From the NCBI GenBank assembly GCA_963850205.1, contig CAWKKJ010000011.1:398383-462382 (forward strand): a DNA stretch of 64,000 nucleotides. The letters are read 5' to 3'. Each line of letters opens with the position of its first letter. Position 1 is the first letter of the stretch. Of this stretch, positions 27,462 through 35,656 are shown in pieces. The stretch is from JACVRW01 sp963850205 (GTDB lineage: Bacteria; Actinomycetota; Thermoleophilia; Solirubrobacterales; Thermoleophilaceae). The notes under the pieces are model-generated. The model ran no database searches and was not told the origin of the DNA. It saw only the letters and a list, made by a program, of their open reading frames with translations. The translations under genes and the position numbers were made by a program.

Positions 27462-28266
27462 TCAGCCCGCCCGGATCACGACCTCGCAGTCGCGGGCCAC
27501 CCGGTCGAGGCGGTCGGCCGCACCCGGTCGCGGCCGGGACCACAGCGCACCCGGTCGCGGAAGCCGTCGCGTGAGAACAGGCGGTCGTTGCCCTGCCTCC
27601 GGACATGCGGTCCCGTTGGCTGCCGCCCGTTACGCGGTCGTTGCCCGAGTCTCCGGCCACGCGGTCGGGGCCGCTGCTGCCCGTGACCCGGTCGGCGCCG
27701 GCAGCGCCCACCACTCGATCGCGGCCCTCGGCGCCGGAGGCGCGGTCGTTGCCGGCTCCACCGTCGGCGAAATCGTTCCCGACTCCGGCGGACAGCCGAT
27801 CCCTTCCGCGGTCGCCCGTGAGCCGGTCGCGGCCGGTTTGGCCGGCGAGGCGGTCGTTGCCGCGGTCACCGCCCAGCCGGTCGTTGCCGCCCTGGCCCCC
27901 GACGCGATCGTCGCCGGTGCCGCCGCGCACCCTGTCGCCGCCGTTGCCGCCGTTGACGCGGTCGTTGCCGGCCTCGCCGAACACCCGGTCCTCCCCGGAT
28001 TCGCCGTCGCCGCGGTCGTTGCCGGGCCCCATCAGCAGGCAGTCGTCGCCGCCTTCGCCGGTGGCACGGTCATTGCCCCCGAGCGCCAGCATCAGGTCGT
28101 CCAGCGGGGTTCCCTGCAGCACGTTGTTGCCGGGCGTGCCGACGATCGTGTTGTTCGTCGGGCCGCAGCCCGGGTAGGGGTAGCCCTGGGCGGCGGCCTG
28201 CCCGGCGGGAATCGCCGCCAGAGCCGCGCTCCCCACTGCGACAGCTGTAAACCGCCGGATCCGCAT
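27462..28266 (-). CDS. Secreted RTX-like calcium-binding repeat protein, frameshifted near the end
   Basis: ATG 28266 follows GGGAGG at good spacing. Signal peptide (FTAVAVGSAALAAIPAGQAAA) is followed by YPYPGCGPTNNTIVGTPGNN, then about 18 RTX nonapeptide-like repeats (GGxGxDRVxG), for example GGNGGDRVRGGTGDDRVGG. Nearly every repeat has Arg after the Asp, giving a regular Asp/Arg surface. A shift near 27590 hides the end, which reads in another frame as LFSRDGFRDRVRCG and RDCEVVIRAG before TGA 27462-27464. RTX turns bind calcium and fold outside the cell; the ending without further domains suggests a structural or matrix protein. The DNA repeats of this gene look like tandem repeats but are coding. 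Confidence 0.8.
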
Positions 28267-28320
28267 GAATCCTCCCGTCGTCGGTTCGCCGGGACCATAC
28301 GCGCATGTCGCGCTGAATAC

Positions 28321-28333
28321 TCAAGAAACTTGA
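28321..28333. promoter_or_regulatory. Palindromic AT-rich site in the divergent gap before the RTX gene
   Basis: TCAAG-AAA-CTTGA, perfect 5-base arms, 55 bases upstream of the RTX start and 72 upstream of the small FVDPDSPAGVEY gene. AT-rich in a GC-rich setting, so a candidate regulator site or promoter element. Confidence 0.3.
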
Positions 28334-28404
28334 TCAGTACCGTGCCGAATGTGAGTCAACCTTTCGGGCTGGACAGTCGACAGGCCCGGGTAGCGGCAGC
28401 TAGC

Positions 28405-28912
28405 ATGGCGCCGTACGGGCAACGGAGCAGCCATAGGAATGTCGCGGCTTGGCTCGTGTCGGCTGCGCCGGTGAGCCGCAAGAGAGCCGCCCGTTTTCGT
28501 CGACCCGGACAGCCCGGCGGGCGTGGAGTACCGCTTCCGCTGGAGCGGGCGCGCCGCGAGGCGGCGGGCGACGCCGGGCAGCAGGCGGCGGGTCGGCCGC
28601 GGGCGCCGCCGGCCAGCCGCTGTTCGGCGTGGGCATCGATCAGGCGAGTGGCGAGTCTGGCAGGGCCGGAGGCGCTCCCGCGGGAAGCGCGCGCGACGGC
28701 GGCCCGGGCGGAGTCGACGACTCCGAGCGGGTTCCCCGCGTACGGACGGCGCCAGGCCCGCTCAGGATGAAGAGCTGCGAGAAGGCGGGGCAGCTGCCCT
28801 CGAGGCGCTGCCTCCCGGCTCGACAGACGCGATCACCGCCGGCATTGCGGCGGGGGTGCTGGCCCTCGGGCTCGCGCTGGGCTTCGGTCTCCGGCGGGTG
28901 CTACGCGACTAG
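28405..28912 (+). CDS. Small secreted/anchored FVDPDSPAGVEY-motif protein (copy A), frameshifted
   Basis: No known family recognised. Start is uncertain (ATG 28405 is the likeliest). After a hydrophobic start and a frame change comes PPVFVDPDSPAGVEYRF, then PLERARREAAG, QPLFGVGIDQASGES, a Gly/Ala/Asp-rich linker of about 80 residues, and the C-terminal segment ITAGIAAGVLALGLALGF followed by GLRRVLRD. The paralog at 30962-31483 shares the first motif, QPLFGVGID and the final membrane tail almost exactly. The expected layout is signal peptide, conserved extracellular motif, flexible linker, single membrane helix, short basic tail. At least two indels. It lies divergent from RTX1 and its stop overlaps the convergent RTX2 gene. 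Confidence 0.6.
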
Positions 28913-29713
28913 AGCATCGGCGTCCCGGCGGGGAGGCCGGAGGAAGTCGGCAGCGAACTGCTTCGTCCTCCGGCCACCGTCCCGAGATCCTGGATCCGGT
29001 CTGGACGCCCTCTACCGACGAACCGCGGAGCCGGGTCAGCGCTCCGTGGCGCCGAGTCTCCTCGACCGAGTTGCTCAGCACTCAGCTGCCGGCCTCGCCG
29101 GACCACGACCTCGCAATTGCGCGCCACGCGATCCCTGCGATCGGCGATCACAACGTCGAAGCCGCGACCGCAACGGACGACGTCACGGAAGCCGTCACGG
29201 GAACTAAGCGATCGTCGCCGGCGGCCACCGGAGAGCATGTCACGCCGGCTCCGCCATCGATGCGGTCGTCGCCGCGACCTCCACGGATCCGGTCGTCTCC
29301 CTTGCCCGCCGCTGATTTTGTCGTCGCCGCTGCCGCCGTGGATGCGATCGTCGCCAGCTTCGCCCTTCAGGCGGTCGTCACCCTCCTCGCCGAAGATGCG
29401 GTCGTCTCCCGGGCCACCCTTGGCTCGATCGTCGCCGGGACCCATCAGTAGGCAGTCGTCACCCTTCTCGCCCTTCGCCTTGTCGTTTCCCGCCAGCGCG
29501 AGGATGAGGTCGCCGCGCCGCGTGCCCCGGAGGTTGTCCGCGCCCGGGGGTTCCCACGATGGTGTTCGTGGTGCGGGGGCACTGCGGGTAGTAGTAGTGT
29601 GTCGTCGGGCTTGGGGGGTGGCTTCGGCGGGCTGTGGCCCCGGCGGGCCCGGAGCACATCAGGGCGACCGCGGCCCCAACGAAACCAGTCGCGATGAGAC
29701 GGCGCTTGGGCAT
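28909..29713 (-). CDS. Second secreted RTX-like repeat protein, frameshifted
   Basis: ATG 29713 follows AGGAGGAG, a strong ribosome site. Signal peptide (IATGFVGAAVALMCSGPAGA), then a Pro-rich stretch (PSPPKPPPKPDDT), YYYPQCPRTTNTIVGTPG (same opening as RTX1) and repeats such as GPGDDRAKGGPGDDRIFG and GEAGDDRIHGGSGDDKISGG. The end shares LSSRDGFRDVVRCG and DRRDRVARNCEVV with RTX1, so the two are paralogs. Two shifts, near 29525 and 29230, interrupt it. The stop at 28909 may not be the natural one. Probable extracellular calcium-binding matrix protein. Confidence 0.75.
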
Positions 29714-29796
29714 TCTCTCCTCCTGTCCCCCGTAGGTAGACCGACAGAGTCCCGACGCCTCGCCCATTCGGGATACCGCAACGCGCGCAGGGTACC

Positions 29797-30887
29797 CTAA
29801 CCGCGGCGATAGGTGAAGTACGCGGGCTTCTTTCGGCCCCGCCAGTCGATCAGCCCGCGGTTCACCTCGAGCCCGTCCGGACGAGGCTGCTCGTCGTAGA
29901 GCCCGAGGTACCCGAACGTGTAGATGCGCTTCCAGCGGCGGGTGATCCTCAACGCGCGCGCCAGCCAGCCGGCCTGGGTCCGGCGATCCACGTAGTAGTT
30001 GAACTCGTAGCTGCCGTGATCCGTTTGGATCACGAACTCGGAGAGGAAGAGCCGGAGGCGGCGGCCGCGCCGGTCGCGATACCCGTACCGGTCGAGCCAG
30101 CCGGCCAGCGTGTCGAGGTCCGAGAAGTCGGCGAACCCGTAGCGCAGCGGATCCTCGCTGAGCCGCGGCGCGCGAGCGGTGAACGGGTTGTGGCCGTAGA
30201 GGTCCATGCGCGGACGGCGACCGCTCGGAAGGCGCATCGCGCGGATGAAGTTGAGCGGCGTCACCTCCCCCCCGGTCCAGGTGTTGCCGCCGATGACCAG
30301 GTTGCGGCGGTTCACGCCCTTCAACGCCCCGTAGGTGGCGTCGAGCATGCGGGCGTAGTGCCGGGGGCCGCGTTTCTGCCTGGCGCTGAGCCGCCGCCCG
30401 AGGGCGCTCACGAGCGGCTGGAAGCGGCTGGCCTTCGAGGGCTCCCCCCAGAGCATCCAGTGGCGAACGGCCCGATAGCGACGCGCGGCGGCCACGGCGA
30501 AGTCCGCGATCGCGCCTGGTCGGCGTGGAGCCCAGTGCGGCGGGTCGGCCGCCGTTCGCCCAGGCCGGCGCTTGGCCGATGAGGAGCGAGACCTTGATCC
30601 CGTATCGCTTTCCCTGCGAGATCGCTTCGTCGATATCGCTCGGCCAGCGGTAGGCCGGGTCATTTGGATCGCGGGCGTTAGCGGGCTTGCGACGGGGCCA
30701 CCGCCGCCCAGGAGAGTCCCATCTGGAAGATCCCCACGCCGAGGTCGCGGTAGATCGGAAACTGCGAGACGCCGTTCACCTCGACCGGTCCCCAGATCGA
30801 CTTCTTTCGCGACTGGCGTGCGTCGGCCGCCGGCACGACGGCGAGCACGACAAGCAGCAGTCCGATGGCGGTGGCTCGCACGGTCAC
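29797..30887 (-). CDS. Secreted clan-A glycoside hydrolase-like protein (copy 1), frameshifted
   Basis: GTG 30887 with GAGGGAGA upstream. Signal peptide (TAIGLLLVVLAVVPAADA), then SIWGPVEVNGVSQFPIYRDL, AVRHWMLWGEPSKASRFQPL (acid/base Glu in WGE), NLVIGGNTWTGGEVTPLNFI, DLYGHNPFTARAPRLSED and LRLFLSEFVIQTDHGSYEF (nucleophile Glu in SEF). It is a close paralog of 58657-59730, and resembles the GH39/GH5-like hydrolases that trim exopolysaccharide (PslG-type). Two or three indels fall between 30550 and 30720. Probable role: cutting or remodelling the exported polymer. Confidence 0.75.
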
Positions 30888-30961
30888 TGTTCTCCCTCGC
30901 ACGCTACCCCACCTGGTGGCCTGGCCGAGCCTTCCCTGGGTACCGGAGTACCATCCGGGCC

Positions 30962-31483
30962 GTGCTGGCAGCGGTGGTGATCGCTGTGGTCGTCTCTGGT
31001 CCTCGCGGCGTCCGCGGCCGCCCAGGAGCCCGGCGTGTTCGTCGACCCCGACAGCCCGGCGGGCGTCGAGTACGCCGTGCCGCTGGAGAAGGCCCGTCGC
31101 GAGGCGGCCGGCGGATCGCCCGGCCAAGGACCGGCCGGGGGCCGCTCGGCGGACTCCCAGCCGCTCTTCGGCGTGGGGATCGACGAACCGGGTGGAGGCG
31201 GCCCTGGCGCGGCCGCAGGCTCGGACGGTGCCAGGCCTTCAGGCCCGGACGCGACGCCGGCGAGGGCGGCGACCGTCGCGGGGCCGAGGGCGGCGGAGGG
31301 AGCGGCGGGCGGGGCTCCGACGGAGGGCGCAGCACCCCACCTGGACAACGCAGCACGGCGGCGGTCGAGGCGGCCTCGGGCGGCGGCTCGGAGCCACTGC
31401 TTACGGCCGGCATCGCCGCGGGCGTGCTCGCGATCGGCCTCGTCCTGGGCTTCGGGCTGCGCCGGCTGCTCCGCGGCACCTGA
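30962..31483 (+). CDS. Small secreted/anchored FVDPDSPAGVEY-motif protein (copy B), frameshifted
   Basis: GTG 30962. Signal-peptide-like start (VLAAVVIAVVV) continuing in another frame as LAASAAAQEPG, then VFVDPDSPAGVEYAVPLEKA, RREAAGG, QPLFGVGIDEPGGGGPG, a long Gly/Ala/Pro linker and, after a further frame change, LTAGIAAGVLAIGLVLGFGL plus RRLLRGT. About 173 residues. Same layout as copy A. It starts 74 bases from the divergent glycosidase and ends 12 bases before the convergent Wzy-TPR gene. I cannot name a family; membrane anchoring through the last helix is the simplest reading, with a sorting signal as an alternative. Confidence 0.65.
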   Translation: MLAAVVIAVVVSGPRGVRGRPGARRVRRPRQPGGRRVRRAAGEGPSRGGRRIARPRTGRGPLGGLPAALRRGDRRTGWRRPWRGRRLGRCQAFRPGRDAGEGGDRRGAEGGGGSGGRGSDGGRSTPPGQRSTAAVEAASGGGSEPLLTAGIAAGVLAIGLVLGFGLRRLLRGT

Positions 31484-31495
31484 CCGCTAGCGACG

Positions 31496-33432
31496 CTACT
31501 GGCGTCGCCTGGCCTCTCGCGCGAGCGCCGCGATCGTGGGGTCTCGGGGGTTGAGCCGGCGGGCGCGGCCGTAGTCCCGGGCCGCCTGGCGAGTGTCCCC
31601 GCGGCGGGTGGCGAGGTCACCGAGCAGCGTCCAGGGCAGGAAGTCGTGCGGCTCCCGCCGCGTGGCCTCGCCCAGGGCGGCCCTGGCCTGCCGGTAGTTG
31701 CCGAGCCGCGCCCAGGCCGCCGAACGCAGGTAGTAGGCGGCGAGGCGCCTCGTCGTTGAGCTGAAGCGAGTCGTTGCGCCCGCTCGAGCGCCGCGGGCGG
31801 ATCCGAGCCCAGCACGGCTCGGCCCTCGTCGAGGTAGCGCTCGGCCAGGGCCGCCCGACCCACGAGGACCGCGCCGACCAGAGGCGAGCGCGGCAGCACA
31901 GCCACGATGACCAGCGTTCGCTTCGCTCCTGCCCCGCGAGCACGCGGCCGCGCCCACGGGCCGACCAGCACGGCGGCGGCGCAGAGCGCGATGCCGGTCA
32001 GCCCGGGATCAGATGGAGCCAGTCGACGCTCGTGTGGACGAGCCACACCACGAACGTGCCTCCGGCCGCGACCGCCAGCAGCCGCGACCGCGGGATCGTC
32101 GCGAGCCGCGCGAGCGCGGCGGACGAACCCGGCCAGCGATCGCCACGAGGAACACCGCCAGCAGCAGCGCCGCCGACGAGCCCGAGCTCCCCGAGCGTCT
32201 GCAGCTCGATGCTGTGCGGCTGGCGGATGTCCTCGGGGGTCCGGCGCTCGAGGAAGTAGGTGCGGTCGTAGTTGCCGGCGCCGATCCCGCGCAGCGGCTC
32301 GTCCTCGAACTGGTTCCAGGCGACGCGCCAGTAGTCGTAGCGGTTGCCGCCGCCGGTCGTGAAGCGGGAGGAGTCGTCGGCTCGGGCTGCCGAGCTCGAC
32401 GAAGGCCCGGTACTCGTCGCGCACCTTGCTCGACCGGGTCGTCCACCGCCGCGAGCGCCGACCGCCGCGACCACGAGCGACGCCGAGCCGCCAGCGGAGC
32501 CCAGGCGAACCGCCGCGCGCCGCCGCCCGCTTCCCCAGCCGCCCGACGACCGCGACCGCGGCCGCGCCCAGACCGCGCCGGCCGCCGACGGCCGCGAGCA
32601 GGATGGCGAGCGCGGCCGTCGCGGAGCTCGGAGTCGGCCGGCGGCCGGGCGCCGCGCACCGAGTCGTAGACGTCGAGCACCGGGCCGATGCAGGCCGCCA
32701 TGCCCGGCGCCGGCGACCACAAGCGCCCAGGCGCGCCGCGTCCGCCCGGGCACGGCCACGAGCAGCAGCAGCGCCGAGACGCAGCGACGGCGGGGACCAC
32801 GGCGCGCGTCTGGCCGAGCAGCACGAGCGCCGCCGAGGAAGGTGGCGCCCGCCAGGCCGCCGCCCGCGAGCAGCGGGCTGCGCGCCCGCTCGGCCAGCGC
32901 GATCAGCGGCCAGACTCCCAGCAGCAGGTAGCCGGCCTGGCCGTTGACGTAGCCGAGCGGCTCGTTCAGCCGTCCGCCGAGAAACAGCTCGTCGCCGCTG
33001 CCGGCGAGCATCCGGACGGCGAGGTAGCCGCCGAGGGCCAGGATCGCCGCCGCCCCCGCGCCGACGACCACCGTCCCGAGCCGGTCGTCGCGCAGCAGCA
33101 GCACGAGCACGCCGAACAGCGCGGCGTAGAGCAGCCAGCGGTTGGCCTCGGTCATCGCCTGGTCGGCCGACTCCGCCCAGCCCGTCGAGATCAGCGCCCA
33201 GAGCCAGAGGCCGGCGAGCGCGCCGGCGGCGACGAGCGCCGGCGCGGCGGGGCACGGCCGGCCGCGCGATCAGCAGGCCGAGCAGCGCGGCCAGCATGCC
33301 GAGCGCGATCGGCCCCCAGACCGAGACGTCGTAGAAGCCGTACAGGAACGGGCTCAGCCCGCACGAGATCGCGATGAACGCGATCAGCACGACCTCGACC
33401 AGCGACGGGCGCCGGGCCCTGCGTTGCGGCAC
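31496..33432 (-). CDS. O-antigen polymerase-like membrane protein with C-terminal TPR, heavily frameshifted
   Basis: Probable GTG start at 33432 (VPQRRARRPSLVEVVLIAF), then IAISCGLSPFLYGFYDVSVW, NRWLLYAALFGVLVLLLRDD and VGAGAAAILALGGYLAVRML, with a O-antigen-ligase-like loop in GGGNRYDYWRVAWNQFEDEP, LRGIGAGNYDRTYFLERRTP and QPHSIELQTLGELGLVGGA. The C-terminus carries TPR repeats (LRSAAWARLGNYRQARAALG, LPWTLLGDLATRRGDTRQAA). Wzy_C plus TPR is a known arrangement in such polymerases. About eight frame changes are visible, so the exact length is unknown. It follows the WecA-like gene without a clear gap. Confidence 0.7.
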
Positions 33433-34497
33433 CGGCTGCCGCTGCCAGCGGCTTCGGCGCCGCGGCGGCACGTGGCTCCCGCACCGGCGCCCAGGAGCGG
33501 CTCTCGAGCAGGACGATCGCCGCCGCCGCGACCACGAACCAGATCGACCAGGCCGCGAGCACCGACCCTCGCCCGAGCTGCACGACACCGATCGCGACCG
33601 CGCCCAGCCCGGCCTGGACGACGCCCGAGCGTCGAGCGCCACGGTGCGTGCGCGTGCCGAGCCGCGTGCTGCAGCCGGTGCGTCAGGTGGTCGCGCCCGC
33701 CGGTCAGGAGCGAGACGCCGGCGCGGCGCCGCGAGATCGAGACCAGCGTCGTGTCGAGCACCGGGACGCCGGCGAGCAGCACCGCCGCGAGCACGTGCTC
33801 GAAGCCGAGCTCGGGCGCCATGCGGCAGCGCCATCAGCGCGGCCGCGACCACGAAGCCGATCGGCAGGCTGCCACCGTCGCCGAGGAAGATGCGGGCGGG
33901 CGAGGCGAGGTTGTAGGGCAGGAAGCCGAGGCACGCCCCGGCGAGGCCGAAGACGAGGATCGCGAGCGGAACGTCGCCCTCGATGCAGGGCAAGCGCGCC
34001 GATCGCCGCCGAGGTGACGGCCGCGAGCGTGGCCGCCGCGCCGTCCATGTTGTCGATCAGGTTGAAGGCGTTGACGAGGCCGACGACCCAGACGATCGTC
34101 AGCGCGAGATCCGGCTGCATCGCCCGGGAAGCACGTTCCAGCCGAGGCCCGTGCTCCAGAGCACGATCGCCGCGACGCACTCGGCCGCCACGCGCGGCCA
34201 GGCGGCGAGGCCCGACGCGGTCGTCGAGCGGTGCCGAGCGCCCAGAGCGCGCAGGTGCAGGCGACGATCGGCGACAGCCGCGCGAACTCGCCCGCCGAGC
34301 AGCGCCGCGGCGACCAGGAAGCCGCCGAGCACCGCCGCGCCGCCAAGGTACGGAGTCGGCCGGGCGTGGCCCTTGTACCCGACGGGCCGATCGTGGAAGT
34401 TGGTCCGCCCGGCGACAGCGATCGCCGCCGGCGTCGCGGCGAACGCCGCGCCCAGGGCGAGGACGAAGGCCGCGATCAGCCGGGCTTCATCAGGCAA
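33433..34497 (-). CDS. WecA/MraY-type polyprenyl-phosphate sugar-1-phosphate transferase, frameshifted
   Basis: TTG at 34497, supported by GGAGG 7 bases upstream and lying 37 bases after the epimerase stop. Membrane protein beginning LIAAFVLALGAAFAATPAAI and NFHDRPVGYKGHARPTPYLG (the D-x-P/PTPYLGG motif), followed in other frames by VWVVGLVNAFNLIDNMDGAA (NxxNxxDxxDG) and LASPARIFLGDGGSLPIGFV (FLGDxGS). These three are family hallmarks. It starts a second class of lipid-linked oligosaccharide beside the WbaP/WcaJ-type enzyme at 19341-20831. Four or five shifts; the C-terminal boundary is approximate. Confidence 0.75.
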
Positions 34498-34534
34498 GCG
34501 GCCCCTCCGCGCGGCGCGTGCCCGGCCGCGTCGA

Positions 34535-35521
34535 TCACGCGCTCTGCGCGAGCGCCTCGGGCGCTCTCTGGGACTCGATCACGTCCTCGAGTATCTCGTC
34601 GAGCGTGCGGGTCGGGCGCCAGCCGAGCAGCTCGCTCGATCTTCGCGGTGTCCGGGATGCGCCGCCGCATGTCCTCGAAGCCCGCCTCGTACGCCTCCTC
34701 GTAGGGGACCAGCCGGATCTCGGAGTCGGACTCGCACGCCTGCCGCACCCGCTCGGCGAGCTCGAGCATCGTGATCTCCTCGGTGCTGCCGATGTTGAAG
34801 ACCTCCCCGACCGCCTGCTCGGTCTCCATCAGGTCGGCCATCGCGCGCACGACGTCCTTCACGTGGCAGAAGCAGCGGCGCTGCTGACCGTCGCCGTAGA
34901 CGGTGATCGGCTCGCCGGCGAGCGCCTGCCGCACGAAGGACGGCACGACCATGCCGTAGCGGCCGGTCTGGCGCGGGCCGACGGTGTTGAACAGGCGCCC
35001 GATCACGACCGGCAGGCCGCGCTCCTTCCAGTAGGCGAGCGCCAGATACTCGTCGATCGCCTTCGAGCAGGCGTAGGACCAGCGGCCCTGTGGTCGTCGG
35101 GCCCAGCAGGAGATCGCCGTCCTCGCGGAAGGGCAGGTCGGCGCTCTTGCCGTAGACCTCGCTGGTGGAGGCGATGAAGACCGGCTTCTTCTTCTTGTTG
35201 GCTGCGGCGAGGACGATCTCGGTGCAGTGGACGTTCGTCTCGATCGTGCGAACCGGGCTCTCGACGATCAGCTCGACGCCGACCGCGGCCGCGAGGTGGA
35301 AGACGACGTCGGCCTCGTCGACGAGCTCGGCGACGATGGTGCGCGATGCCGGCCGACTCGATCGTGTACGAGAAGCGCGGGTGCTCCTTGAGGTGGCGGA
35401 TGTTGTCGATCGCGCCGGTGGAGAGGTCGTCGAGGACGTGGACTCGCTGGCCGCGCGCGAGCAGCTCTTCGGCCAGGTGGCTTCCGATGAATCCCGCTCC
35501 GCCCGTGATCAGGTACCGCAA
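34535..35521 (-). CDS. NAD-dependent nucleotide-sugar epimerase/dehydratase (extended SDR), frameshifted
   Basis: TTG start at 35521 preceded by AGGAGAG. It begins MRYLITGGAGFIGSHLAEEL and VHVLDDLSTGAIDNIRHLKE. After shifts near 35345 and 35075 it gives MIGRLFNTVGPRQTGRYGMV, VYGDGQQRRCFCHVKDVVRA, NIGSTEEITMLELAERV, and, after a last shift near 34630, LLGWRPTRTLDEILEDVIES. Typical of UDP-glucuronate decarboxylase or 4-epimerase-like SDRs; the GPRQTGRYGMVVP stretch is usual for these. Its stop is 34535-34537. The N-terminus is nearly the same as the remnant at 38978. Confidence 0.8.
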
Positions 35522-35656
35522 CGATCTCTCCTATCGACCATATGCTCAGGACCAGTTCCAAATGCCTTGCTCTGATCCGCCCTGCTCAAGAATCAGTAAT
35601 CGTAGGCTGCAGGGTAGGTGGAGAGAGAGCTGCAGCGCCCTCCGAACCATCGTGCA

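Noticed and set aside
27500..28100. Apparent tandem DNA repeats rich in CGGTCGTTGCC-like units
   Set aside because: They are explained by the RTX nonapeptide repeats of the leftward protein; no CRISPR-like spacing or identical repeats.
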